26,582 nucleotides of DNA from Phycisphaerales bacterium (GTDB taxonomy: Bacteria > Planctomycetota > Phycisphaerae > Sedimentisphaerales > Anaerohalosphaeraceae): positions 1 to 26,582 of the forward strand of contig DRGS01000141.1 of NCBI GenBank assembly GCA_011053245.1. The letters run 5' to 3'. The notes under the pieces were generated by a model. It was not told the DNA's origin. It searched no databases and worked only from the letters and a program-made list of their open reading frames with translations. Shown one piece after another: positions 7,648 through 16,874 of the stretch. The translations under genes were made by a program, and so were the position numbers. Numbering within the stretch: position 1 is the first letter of the stretch; each line of letters starts with the position of its first letter.

Positions 7648-10600
7648 TTATTCCATTTTGAGGATTCTCGTTTGCGATTTCTGCAATTTCAACATAAATG
7701 TTTTTTTGTTTTCGGACAGCACTTCTCCGGTCAAAGCATCGATTATTTTTCGACGTTCCGGCAGTTTTATTTTTAGATTACGGTTCTGTTCGTACCCATT
7801 ATTGACCATAAGCAGACGGTTGTCGGCGGCAAGCACAACATCCTCATCGCAATAGATATGAACACCAGCGAAGTCCGCCACGTTTCTAAGGACATTCGTA
7901 TCTAACACAGGTACGGCGCTGTAGATCGAATTCCATTCGTCAAATTGCCGCAGGGCTAGAGCAGTCTTGCCGTCCGGGTAAGTCCCGAGCGATATTGCAC
8001 GGGGATCATCTACATAGAATACCGGCCCAAGTATTTCCGGATGCAGCGGCTCCCAAAACTCGTCCCTATACCCCTTTGCGATAGATCCTTTCCCCCCAAC
8101 GTTTTTGATTATAGGGTGTCTCCGGTCAGACATCTTGAATCGCAGTAATTCACGGCGCTTGTCTTTTTTGCTTATCTTGATGCCGGTTACTTCGCTGATC
8201 CCTTCGGTAATCAATCCACGTTCCCGATCGACATATCCGGGCGCGTAAAACCACAGTAAGGTTTTGCCTTTGCCTTTCAGTTTTTGGACAGCTATTCGCT
8301 CCTGTGGTGTCATAAAAAACGGATTGAGGAAAATATATAACTTGTAATCCTTTTTGATCTTCGGGTTGGCCAAATCACTCATTAAATAAATGTCGTAAGG
8401 CGCTCCTATCATATTCATATCCCTGAAGAGCATTTTACTAATCAGGTTATAGTAGAGTGGGGGTGCTCGATAAATATCTTCGTACCGAGGGGTTGAGGCG
8501 CTTACAAACACCGCAATTTCAGATCCTGAGGCATGTTTTTTCTTGAGTCCTTCGGTAAAGATGTCGAACATTTGGCGCATCGGGGTAGTCGTTTCTTCGC
8601 GGGAAAACCAAGGGTATCGCATAGCGTCCCATTTACGAGGTCGGCCATAGCTCATATCTGCGAACCAGGCCCCGCAATTCTTGACCATATACCAGCCAAT
8701 GTCCCGCATCATGACCGCGCACGTCTCTTTGACGCCGCGATGTCGTCCGTGACGCAACGTTCCGGCTGAAAAAGTCCTTTCATCATTATCGCCCGCATAC
8801 ATCCTGCCATGCAGTGTTACTGAATCCACGGGGATATAGGTGAAGTAGGGTTGGCCTGCATGCCGTGATTCATAAAGAGGAGCAGATACATATACATCAA
8901 TGTTTGGGTCTTTGAGCATTTCTAAAAAATCATTATTATTGGTATGCTGTCGTGTCCCTATTGGCTCGCAGTTCTTGAGAGTTGCCGTAATCGTTCCATA
9001 ATGCATCAGCACCAATGCCTTACCATCGGTTTTTTCCTTGAAAAACTTGGCAAGCCGCCTTTTGAATGAACCGAGCAGGGAAGGGAAAAATTCAAAATAA
9101 TCATAAGCGGCGGGACTTTTCAATGGATCACGGAAAATACCGCCCTGAGCACCTGCTTCAACCAGTTCACTGATTACCGGTTTTGCTGTTTCAAAGGTAA
9201 TATGCTTATCCCCCCAAGCCTTTCTGAGATCATCAAGTGACCCATGGTATTTTTTGCGTAGCCAATTTTGATACGCCGCAATAGCTCCAGGATGGAAATC
9301 TCCTATAGAAATTTTACTTCGGTCGGTTTGTGATCTGTTCCGGCGAATGCCTCCAATAAAGCTATCATTTTCTGTGCATACGAGAGGATGCCAACCCACA
9401 ATACGGTTGGCGTAAGGTTTCTTCTCCAAAAAACTCATTAGTTTACTGATAAATTCTTTGCAATCAGCTTCATATTTTTTTTGAGCCAAAACTGACAACT
9501 CCTGCTTCGCCCTTATAAGCAGGAGAACTCTTCTCACCGAAAGCATCAATCATTAGTTCCTTAGGGTTGGCTCTAAGCCATGCAGGATTAGTCCTAAGGT
9601 CTATGCCAATCATGAAGTAGCTGTTCGGGCGGACCCGGAGCATATTGCTAATATTCTGGTCAAGTTGATCGAAATATATTTGCCACTCCGAGGGCAAGCC
9701 CATACAGCGATTATACATCAGGAAATACTGTATGTTGATACCATTGGAACGAGAGCCGTAAAAACGCTCAAATCCGGCTATATACATATATCGCATAAAA
9801 AACGGCAAGTGGAACTTTCCGCCGATTTCAAACCCTCGTTGGCCGTTATTCAATACCAGTTTTGCTGTTGGAGCAGTATCCACTTGCTTAATTTTGTCAT
9901 TGCGCTCAACTTCTATTGCTCCAAGTTTTTGGGTCAATTGCTTCGGATGTCCCACTGCTGCAAAATGTTTGCCATCCCAGCTTATCGCGGCTATCTTGAT
10001 ATCGGATTTCCCCTGAGGTGTATAATCGGGCAGGTTGAACTCCACAATGACTGGATATTTTTTCCTCGGCTTCCACTTCGAACTGCGAATCCTTGTCGTG
10101 CCAATTGCCGATGCTATCTCAAAATTTCCCTTCGAAGCGATTACCCCGATTTCCTTGATGTCGGCCAGAAAATAGTAATCCTTTTGCAGACGCCGGGACG
10201 AACTGGCCGAAAAGCTGACTTTCACCTTTCCCCCGGGGCCGCTCTTTTTCGGAGTTATCTTTATATCGGCGATTGTGAGCGCCTCTTCAGGGGCGTCTTT
10301 TTTTGCCTCGAGTAGCCATCTGGGTGGTATTGGTTGTTCAAGTCCGTAAACTTCGAGTTCTGATAATTCCAGCGGATGGGTTGCCTCTGTGATATCCAAT
10401 CGCAGACGCCGGGTACGTTTTTTCGGAAAAGTCAGAATGGTTTGGGATTCCCAAAGCGCCCCGGCCGGCCGCCACTGACCTTGATGCCAGACGGATAGAG
10501 TTGCTTGCTTCAGGCCGCGTCCACGATAGACAAAACGGCTTACGACGAGCGGGTATCTCCAATGCATTTCAATCCAATGTGGTGCTTCTTTATCCATTGG

Positions 10601-10813
10601 ACGCCAGAAAGTGTTTACCTTGCCATCCCCCAGATTTTCATAATAGCTGTCGGTTTTAACCGTTCGATCTGTGGTCCCCTTGAAAGACGATGCGAGGAAA
10701 TTCGCGCCTTTCACCAAGTTGATATTGCTAAGCGGAACTGTCTCCGCTGCAATAGTGGGAAAAAATGTGAATAATGGCCCCGAGATTAATACTATCAAGA
10801 TGCGGAAAGTCAT
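7648..10813 (-). pseudogene. Secreted GH42-like glycoside hydrolase with discoidin domain, split by a frameshift in A8
   Basis: Two overlapping frames together form one protein of about 1054 aa. The first frame has a signal peptide (MTFRILIVLISGPLF, then AAE), a discoidin-like carbohydrate-binding domain (NTFWRPMDKEAPHWIEMHW to LELSELEVYGLE), a beta-sandwich region, and the start of a TIM barrel (YFMIGIDLRTNPAWL). It ends with VVSFGSKKI and a stop. The second frame continues with KKYEADCKEFISKLMSFLE, IVGWHPLVCTENDSF, YVSAPLYESRHAGQPYF, VDSVTLHGRMYAGDNDERTF, a trimerisation-like domain (LYIFLNPFFMTPQERIAV) and a C-terminal beta domain. The switch is at an A8 run (T8 on plus, 9475-9482); removing one A restores the frame. 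The start is ATG 10811-10813, with AGGAAAGG upstream. It is probably a periplasmic or surface beta-glycosidase; linkage and sugar are unknown. Confidence 0.8.
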
Positions 10814-11109
10814 GTGAGTGATTACCTTTCCTCTTTTTTCACTATTGCAGCAATGAGTTGCCAACGCTTTGTTTCATTGTCGAAATCCCAGGAATTTCAA
10901 TCTGAAGGGGGCTACGTTCGTCATATAAATCCGACTTTTGGTATTGAGCTTGTTGCACAATAATTCCCCAACCGTTGGATTCGATAGCTACGTGAGAAAA
11001 GCGGCTCAAAGTTCTCGTTCTCTTGCAACGTCTGTCAAATTTTGTCTATATGCATCACATTTTGTCGGGGGATCAAGCTAAATCGCGCACATTGCCAAAA
11101 CGCATTTTT
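10814..11109. other. Intergenic region between pseudopilin and glycosidase genes
   Basis: These 296 bases have no convincing gene on either strand. They carry the ribosome-binding site of the glycosidase (AGGAAAGG near 10825) and a near-palindrome CCAACCGTTGG at about 10967-10977 that could be an operator half-site pair, but no matching regulator site is known. No clear terminator for the pseudopilin gene was seen. Confidence 0.4.
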
Positions 11110-12009
11110 TTATTCAAAAAGAGTGCTGGTGTAGGCATAATTAGGATCACTGCCTGTATTAGCTATACTCTCTAAATATTCTCCTTCTTCCGGACTCCTT
11201 GCCCACTCAACATGACTATCAACAAATAAAATATTGATCCCGTTAGAGTGCCGATAAACTACCCCACGATAATAATAGTCAGGCTGTGTGCGTAGAAGGT
11301 TATTCAGCGACGGTTCACCATTACCATCTGCAAGAAGTAGAGTTTCGCTTGGCCGATGCACTCTGGATATTTTTTCAGCCGGACCATCCCCACCATCCTT
11401 CTCGAGCCCGCCATCGTCGAAACGATAAGGCAAAACATCCGCGTTAGCACTGTAGTTTCCCAGATCTACAACCCCGCTAAACTCGTTCCATGTGTCATTG
11501 ATCATAGTGGGGCACCAATGGAGACCTTTAGTGTTTAAATGGTCTGCCATGTAATCGGAATCCTGGTCTTCATTACCTATATAGGGAGCTAAAAAATCAA
11601 ACCACTCTCTATGTGGGGTGTATGTCTCGTCCCTTGAGTAAGAAAAGAGTTCATCGTTCTCTTGAAGATACAGCCACTCGGCTAATCCCCAGTTTTTTAA
11701 GTTGCTGGCACACATCGAACGACGGGCCAGCTCTTTTGCTTTACTAAGACTTGGCAGGAGAATGCTCACCAACAGGGAGATGATCGCAATGACGACGAGT
11801 AGTTCGATAAGCGTAAAAGCCCTGCTTTTTCGCTTCCTCACTACCCTGTCTTCGACCCTGAGGCTCAGACCCGAAGGGAGCTTGTCGAAGGGCAGTTCGA
11901 TAAGCGTGAAACCCGTCTTTCCGGTAAGTTTCCGCTGACGCTTCCGGGCGGGCAGAGATACATGGTTAATAAGATACGGGATATCCATTTCTTTTCGAGC
12001 CGTTTCCAT
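11110..12009 (-). CDS. Type II/IV pseudopilin-like protein with H-X9-D C-terminal motif and doubled FTLIEL motif
   Basis: This is a prepilin-type protein of about 299 aa of the kind expanded in Planctomycetes (DUF1559-like), exported and N-terminally processed by a prepilin peptidase. The true hydrophobic signal is [20 protein letters not shown], followed by [20 protein letters not shown]. The C-terminal motif is [17 protein letters not shown]: His, nine residues, then Asp-Ser instead of Asp-Gly. A second, incomplete processing motif (KTGFTLIEL) lies 31 residues upstream, and between them is an insert starting [15 protein letters not shown] that is encoded by a palindromic repeat. ATG 12007-12009 has GAGG about 9 nt upstream and is preferred over the in-frame GTG at 12018. 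Whether the protein is still processed is uncertain. Confidence 0.85.
   Translation of the reverse strand: METARKEMDIPYLINHVSLPARKRQRKLTGKTGFTLIELPFDKLPSGLSLRVEDRVVRKRKSRAFTLIELLVVIAIISLLVSILLPSLSKAKELARRSMCASNLKNWGLAEWLYLQENDELFSYSRDETYTPHREWFDFLAPYIGNEDQDSDYMADHLNTKGLHWCPTMINDTWNEFSGVVDLGNYSANADVLPYRFDDGGLEKDGGDGPAEKISRVHRPSETLLLADGNGEPSLNNLLRTQPDYYYRGVVYRHSNGINILFVDSHVEWARSPEEGEYLESIANTGSDPNYAYTSTLFE
11801..11913. repeat. Palindromic insert with a 93-bp direct duplication inside the pseudopilin gene
   Basis: The 14-mer AGTTCGATAAGCGT occurs at 11801-11814 and again at 11894-11907, exactly 93 bp (31 codons) apart; both copies encode the end of the FTLIEL motif. Between them is an inverted repeat with arms CTTCGAC (11850-11856) and GTCGAAG (11884-11890) around a GC-rich centre. 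The TTCGACAAGCTC-type sequence resembles widespread REP-like palindromes. The insert stays in frame. Confidence 0.7.
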
Positions 12010-12194
12010 GATAGACACCTCAATCCGAGTACTGTCTTTCTCGGCAATCCTTTTTTATCCATGCTTTCTGGACCAGAACCGGAGACATACACGCTCCATA
12101 AGGCATAAGCCATGATGAGCCGTGCCAGGTATCTTCAAACCGGGTCGCACATGCTTTCTAAGGGGTTTAAAAACAAATCTTCAATTATCCACCG

Positions 12195-12225
12195 GGCGTC
12201 CCGGCGGCTTTTTGGCCGGGACGCC
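12195..12225. terminator. Strong hairpin downstream of the first PEP-CTERM gene
   Basis: A perfect 11-bp stem (GGCGTCCCGGC with GCCGGGACGCC) closes a 9-nt loop, 70 nt beyond the stop of the PEP-CTERM gene on the minus strand. There is no T-tract on either side, so it may be a factor-assisted terminator or mRNA-stabilising hairpin rather than a classic intrinsic terminator. The remainder of 12010-12296 holds no gene that I can support. Confidence 0.5.
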
Positions 12226-12296
12226 AAGTATTACAAACAGCTCATCGAGGGACGATTACGGAACACATCACAACCCTCGGGGTCAATCTTTGCGAT

Positions 12297-13029
12297 TTAA
12301 CGCCTCTTGCGACGGATCAACATCAGGCTCCCAGCGCCCAGCAGCAGCATCGTCGCTGGTTCAGGAATATCAACCACAAGGTTATCAATGTAATAGTCTT
12401 GCAGGTACCCCTTAATGTCCAGCTTGCTTACCGCTGTTGCATCAGCTCCATTTTTTGAAGGAAAATGATGTCTGGACGCCAACAGTCAAAGGCGTGCCAT
12501 TTAATGTTGCACTGAATGTATCACTGCCGGTGTCGAAATTGATAGCCAGTGAATAATCTGTATTCTGGGCAACAGCCTGATCGAAATTGACGTTAGTACC
12601 ATCGTCCTGGGCATAGCGAATGGTAGTATTACCAGGACGCAAATCGGCGACGATCTCAATATAAGCGCCAGTATCATAATCGTCTACTGCATTTATAATA
12701 AACATACCGGTAACCACATTGAAATCCAACGAAACCACCCCGGAAGAAAGACCGGGGTTGGCGCCGCGGTATTGGATTCTACCATCTCCACTAGCACCGT
12801 CAGATATCCGCATACTTTGGTTTCCTGCTCCAGCGAACGGGCCGTCATCTACAACGGCAATTGTGCCTGTCACGTAACGCGCTGGTCCGAGAGAGGCTTC
12901 ATCACCGACGCCATAGTCACCGAGCGTCAGGCCATCGAAATCCTGATCGATGATAGGTGTCGCCTGAACTGTCATTGCACCTACTGCCAATACCAATCCT
13001 ACCATTACTAAGTTTTTCATATCCCTCAT
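12297..13029 (-). pseudogene. Short PEP-CTERM protein, single-base frameshift
   Basis: PEP-CTERM proteins are exported and then cleaved and anchored by an exosortase. The N-terminus has a signal peptide (MKNLVMVGLVLAVGAMTVQA), then a single concanavalin/LamG-like beta domain (IIDQDFDGLTLGDYGVGDEA to DTFSATLNGTPLTVGVQ). The C-terminal sorting signal is PEPATMLLLGAGSLML followed by RRKRR. The two halves lie in different frames: 733 nt is 3n+1, and dropping one A from an A6 run (T6 on plus, about 12451-12456) gives 243 aa. ATG 13027-13029 is chosen, with AAAGGAG 8 nt upstream; the in-frame ATG at 13018-13020 is an alternative. It is a paralogue of the longer PEP-CTERM gene at 14895-16455 and lies 128 nt after the regulator stop. 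Confidence 0.85.
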
Positions 13030-13157
13030 CTTACTGCTCCTTTACCAAAAAAAACCTCTTGCTTTTTCCGACAGACAACCCATCGGAGACTCTAAGACTC
13101 TAAAAACTTATCCGTTTCAAATCCCCCTGGCGTTTTCTTTTGCCTTGGCGGTTCAAT

Positions 13158-14372
13158 TCACGCCAACATCGGCAGCATTTCTGCATCAGGCTGCCGGGCA
13201 TGTTCCTTTTCTATTTCCTCTAAAATACTTTTTGCTTTCGGAGGAGTCGTATCGCGAAGAACTAAAGGTGCTGGAATAATCTTAGCGGGCAACGTATACT
13301 GACCTGTTTTAAGCATCCGCTGAATCATCTCCATTGCTGTTTTTCCTGTTTTTACCGTTGGTAGTTCGACCGTGCTTATGGGAGGTTCGTAATCAACCAG
13401 GTCGGGAAGACCGGTCGAACTGATTATGCTGACATCCCTACCGGGAATAAGCTCGCTGCTGCGAATCACATCAACCGCAGCCTTGGCAAGATGGTCTCCA
13501 CTGGAATAAATAAAATCAGGGGCTTGGGGATATTTTTCGAAGGCTTTGAGCATACCCTCAACACCATCGTCGTAACCCACATCTTTAGCTAAGGCAATAG
13601 TAATCCCATTAAAACGGCCATCCTCAAACATGAGTCCATCACGAAGACCGCGAATACGCTGACGGTTTGAAGGCCAACTCGGTTGTTCCGTCAGCAGCCA
13701 GATGTGTTTGGCACCAAGCCTCGCTGCCAATTGACCAACGACCACAGAAGAACCATAATAATCCGGACTCGCATAGTTCGTCGTACCCAGATCATCAAGC
13801 GGATTGATCAATATCCAGGGCAGCCCCAGATCATCCAGCACATCAATTAGTACACGTCCTTTCCCGGGAAAACTGATTAGTCCGTCAATCCCTTTCAATT
13901 GTGGCCTGATAGCGTTTCTCAAACCTTCAACGGTAGGATTACTCCATATTTCCGATGGCACTGCAACTGTTTTGATTCTGATTTTATGTGTTTCACCGGA
14001 TTTGTATATTCCACGGAGTATCCTGTATCCCCAACTCTCGCTTTTTAAAATTCCCGGCTGATTATCAAGCAATTCAGCAATCCCGGTTTCCACCACCAAC
14101 CCGATGGTCCAGATTCCTTCTTCAGAATCAATGTCAAACGTATCAACCGGACGCATCAGAAAAGTTCCACTTCCAACCCCTGAATCAAGAATTCCATGCT
14201 TGGTAAGATGACGGACAGCAGAATGTACCGTATTGACACTCACCTCAAACTTCTTGCTTAACTTGAACATGCTCGGAATTTTATCGTGCACTGCAATATC
14301 ATTCTCTGCTATCCAATTAAGAAGCTTCGAAGTGGTAGATTTCACTTGTCGAGATAATTTCACTTTAACCAT
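13158..14372 (-). CDS. GntR-HTH / LacI-type ligand-binding transcriptional regulator
   Basis: This is a 404-aa hybrid regulator like AraR. A GntR winged helix-turn-helix occupies about residues 10-72 (KIPSMFKLSKKFEVSVNTVH, then HLTKHGILDSGVGSGTFL). A periplasmic-binding-protein fold follows from about 85, with typical LacI-family blocks: IDGLISFPGK, WILINPLDDLG, GSSVVVGQLAARLGAKHIWL, APDFIYSSGDHLAKAAVDVI and PGRDVSIISSTGLPDLVDYE. It probably senses a sugar and controls sugar-use or surface genes; the target is unknown. ATG 14370-14372 is chosen because an in-frame GTG at 14399 lies inside the promoter, upstream of the expected transcription start. There is no Shine-Dalgarno before the ATG. 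A decayed copy lies at 16583-16762. Confidence 0.9.
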   Translation of the reverse strand: MVKVKLSRQVKSTTSKLLNWIAENDIAVHDKIPSMFKLSKKFEVSVNTVHSAVRHLTKHGILDSGVGSGTFLMRPVDTFDIDSEEGIWTIGLVVETGIAELLDNQPGILKSESWGYRILRGIYKSGETHKIRIKTVAVPSEIWSNPTVEGLRNAIRPQLKGIDGLISFPGKGRVLIDVLDDLGLPWILINPLDDLGTTNYASPDYYGSSVVVGQLAARLGAKHIWLLTEQPSWPSNRQRIRGLRDGLMFEDGRFNGITIALAKDVGYDDGVEGMLKAFEKYPQAPDFIYSSGDHLAKAAVDVIRSSELIPGRDVSIISSTGLPDLVDYEPPISTVELPTVKTGKTAMEMIQRMLKTGQYTLPAKIIPAPLVLRDTTPPKAKSILEEIEKEHARQPDAEMLPMLA

Positions 14373-14381
14373 AGGGGGAAT

Positions 14382-14410
14382 AATATACCACAAAATCACG
14401 ACAAGGTCAA
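14382..14410 (-). promoter_or_regulatory. Sigma70-type promoter of the regulator gene, near-leaderless
   Basis: On the minus strand, TTGACC (14405-14410) and TATATT (14382-14387) are separated by exactly 17 nt. Transcription would start at about 14374-14376, only a few bases before the ATG at 14372, so the mRNA is leaderless or nearly so. The same arrangement survives as TTGACC-N17-TACATT before the decayed second copy, about 16772-16800. AT-rich repeats upstream (14415-14450) may act as an UP element or operator. Confidence 0.7.
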
Positions 14411-14477
14411 GGATTATCTTAAAATATTATAAAATATCTCAAAATAATAGTTCAGCTCCCGAAAAGTTGGTAGAAAA

Positions 14478-14710
14478 TGACCTGCCCCCCGAGAACTGGT
14501 CCAAGTTTTGTGAGAGTCTCAGCCGACACTAAGTCGGAAGGAGACTTAAAAATGAAGAGATTTTCACCGCAGCGGATTGTTTAAAAACTTCGTCAGGCTG
14601 ATGTAGAACTGGGTAAGGGTAAAAACATCAAGGAAGCCTCCCGAGTCATCAAGATTAGCGAATATATCTATTATCGCTGCCGATATCGGCGGGGGGGGCA
14701 GAAAGAAACA
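14478..14710 (+). pseudogene. IS3-family OrfA remnant with in-frame stop
   Basis: A ribosome-binding site (GGAG) and ATG at 14552 begin a frame reading MKRFSPQRIV, then a TAA stop at 14582-14584, then KLRQADVELGKGKNIKEASR and VIKISEYIYYRCRYRRGGQK. This is the helix-turn-helix N-terminus of IS3-family OrfA (the family form is KLREADV.L..G.....E..R.L.IS..TYYRWR). No OrfB follows. Upstream, TGACCTGCCCCCC at 14478-14490 resembles an IS3-group terminal repeat, and GGGGGGCAG near 14694-14702 may be its reverse at the other end. It is a short dead relic on the plus strand between two minus-strand genes. Confidence 0.7.
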
Positions 14711-14894
14711 AAAATCACACCCCAACACACAAAGGTGAACTGCAAATTGGAGATTAAAGCCGATTGATCATCATCTCACCTGGCAACGAGTGACGGGACC
14801 ATTATCGCAGCCGCCATCCTTGAAAAATCCACTTTTGCATGCAAACCCCACTATTGGGGAGAGGCACGGGTACAACTTTTTTGCTAGCTTGCCT
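14711..14894. other. Non-coding gap with palindrome and weak hairpin
   Basis: No gene is visible. There is a perfect 12-bp palindrome TTTGCATGCAAA (14834-14845), immediately followed by CCCC-N6-GGGG (14846-14859). On the minus strand the second hairpin is followed by TTT and lies about 35 nt past the stop of the long PEP-CTERM gene, so it could be a weak terminator. Confidence 0.35.
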
Positions 14895-16455
14895 TTAGCG
14901 TTTCTTACGAACCAGCATCAGCAGCCCGCCGATGCCCAACAGTCCAATCGTTGCGGGTTCGGGAACGGGCACTGAGCCCAACCCCCCCGCCATTTCCCCG
15001 AAGTGCAACTGCACGGAACCGAAATCATCCGCGGAGACAACACCGTCTTGGTTGGCATCGCCCAACAAGCCGCCACCTGGAGCACCAGTGTCGCCGAAAT
15101 ACAACTGCACGGAACCGTAGTCATCCGCGGAAACCACGCCGTCATTATTGGCGTCACCTACCAGGAAAGCTGGTGCGACCCCAAGCCAGATGTTATCAAC
15201 GAAAACGTCTGCCGCGTAACCAGCATCATGATAAGTTTGCAAATCCAACTTGGCAATCTCCGTTGCAAGACCTATGAAGGGAAATACTGTCTGAACGCCG
15301 ACAGTCAAAGGCGTGCCATTTATTGTTCCACTGAACGTGTCGGTGTCGGTGTCGAAATCGACAACCAGTTCATAATCTGTACCCGCAGAAACAGTCTGAT
15401 CGAAATTGATGTTAATGGAGGGCGTGTCGTACCGCAGGATAGTGCTACCACCACGACAATCAGCGACAAGCTGAACACCATTGTTCCCCGTGTCGTCTTC
15501 CAGATCCACCCTGAACAGACCGTCGGCCACATTAAAATCCATCGAAAAGCGGCCGGCTCCAGAAACAGAACCAGCACCGTCGTACCGCACTCTGCCATCA
15601 ACACCGCCGTACAGCCGCAGACTTTTGTTTCCTACTCCACCGAACGGGTCGACCGGGGTCGAGACGCTATCTACAACGGAAATTTGGTCCGCCTCTTCCG
15701 TGAAAGTCCCACCGACATCGGAGGCCTCGTTGTAGTCACTGACCGTTATGGCATCGAAATTCTGGGTGATGAGAGGTCCCCCACCGGAAAGCTGAATGTT
15801 ATCAACGAAAGCGTCTGGGGCATTGTCATCATTATAAAGGTTCATGTCCACCCTGGCTCTGTTAGTTGCAGCAGATTTGAAGGGAAATGATGTAATGAGC
15901 CCGCTGTTGGTAGTCAAAGTCGTTCCATTTATTTGTTCCACTGAACGTGTCGGTGCCGGTGTCGAAATCGATAGCCAGTGTATAATTTGTACCCGGGGAA
16001 ACAGTCTGATCGAAATTGACGTTAATGTCGCCGGAGCCGTACCGCAGTGGATTAGTGGCACCATAACGATTATTAGCGGCAATCTGAACGGCAATGTTCG
16101 CACCATCCGAGGGAACCAGGTTCGCAGTGAACTGACCAGCTGTCACATTGAAATCTACCGAAAAGCTGCCGGCTCCAGAAATAGAGGCAACATCGCCGTA
16201 CCGCATTCTGATATCATTAGATCCGTATAGTCGCAGACTGTTTCCTGCTCCAACGAACGGGTCGGACGCGCCATCTACAACGGAAAATTGGGGTCCAGGG
16301 TTCGTGTCATACGAACCGACATCGGAGGCCTCGTTGTAGTCACCGGCCAGTAAGGCATCGAAATCCTGGTCGATGACAGGTGCCCCCTGAACCGACACCG
16401 TCATGGCACCTACAGCCAATACAAATCCTATCATTACCAAGTTTTTTATATGCAT
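14895..16455 (-). pseudogene. Two-domain PEP-CTERM protein with dockerin pair, single-base frameshift
   Basis: This would be an exported surface protein of 519 aa. It has a signal peptide (MHIKNLVMIGFVLAVGAMTV), two tandem LamG/concanavalin-like domains of about 200 aa (starting VIDQDFDALLAGDYNEASDV and LITQNFDAITVSDYNEASDV), a dockerin-type pair of calcium loops (GDANNDGVVSADDYGSVQL and GDANQDGVVSADDFGSVQL), and the sorting signal PEPATIGLLGIGGLLMLV followed by RKKR. The frame breaks in the first domain at about 15926-15938, where the sequence has ACAAATAAATGG. The second domain has ACAATAAATGG, so one extra A explains the shift (1561 nt is 3n+1). ATG 16453-16455 has AAGGAG 8 nt upstream. 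It could bind carbohydrate or cohesin-like partners; its relation to the short paralogue is clear, its exact ligand is not. Confidence 0.85.
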
Positions 16456-16830
16456 CTTCCTACTCCTTAACTGAAAAGACCATTTCCTCACGTTTTCCGA
16501 CAGGCTATCCATCGAAGACTCTAAAAACTTATCCGTTTCAAATCGCCTTGGCGTTCTCTTTGCCTTGACGGTTCAATTCACTTCAACATCGGCAGCATTT
16601 CTGTATCACACAGCCGGGCATGTTCCTTCTGATTATGCTGACATCCCTACCGGGAATAAGCTCTCTGCTGCGAACAACATCAACCGCTACCTTGGCAAGA
16701 TACCCTCCACTGGTATAAATAAAATCAGGGGCTTCAGGACATTTTCCGAAATTATTGGACATAATGTACCACCAAATCACGATAAGGTCAAGGATTATCT
16801 TAAAATATTGTAAAATATCTCAAAATAATG
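16456..16830. repeat. Duplicated copy of the PEP-CTERM/regulator intergenic DNA
   Basis: This stretch aligns with 13030-14450 (with the two deletions noted for the regulator remnant). Shared blocks include the leader before the PEP-CTERM start (CTAAAAACTTATCCGTTTCA, near 13097 and 16522), the regulator 3' end, and the AT-rich promoter region (GGATTATCTTAAAATATT, near 14411 and 16792). The neighbouring PEP-CTERM genes are part of the same duplication. Confidence 0.85.
16583..16762 (-). pseudogene. Deletion remnant of a second GntR/LacI-type regulator
   Basis: The frame contains KCPEAPDFIYTSGGYLAK and VAVDVVRSRELIPGRDVSII, almost identical to residues of the intact regulator at 13158-14372. 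Two internal deletions are visible by alignment: roughly 220 bp near the 3' end (matching 13208-13430) and roughly 800 bp removing the helix-turn-helix and half of the ligand domain (matching about 13560-14376). The 3' end (matching 13158-13208) and the promoter region are kept. ATG 16760-16762 could still start a 59-codon product, but it has no DNA-binding domain. Confidence 0.85.
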
Positions 16831-16874
16831 GTTTTCCTACTCGAAACAAGAAACTGCACATAGCGAAAACTCTA

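Noticed and set aside
9665..10315. A 216-codon plus-strand frame opposite the glycosidase N-terminal half
   Set aside because: No recognisable domain or start signal; the minus strand has a clear signal peptide and discoidin-like domain.
11041..11110. Possible intrinsic terminator after the pseudopilin gene
   Set aside because: No stem of meaningful length precedes a T-run on the minus strand.
12112..12415. Plus-strand open frames over the hairpin region and the end of the first PEP-CTERM gene
   Set aside because: No ribosome-binding site or recognisable protein; they overlap the PEP-CTERM coding end on the other strand and a strong hairpin.
15003..15890. A 295-codon plus-strand frame antisense to the long PEP-CTERM gene
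   Set aside because: It is the shadow of repetitive LamG-like coding sequence; the minus strand has signal peptide, dockerin and sorting motifs, while this frame has none.
16583..16780. A separate small gene starting MIWWYIM upstream of the regulator remnant
   Set aside because: Its first residues are promoter-region sequence shared with the intact regulator, and the rest is plainly a deleted copy of that protein.
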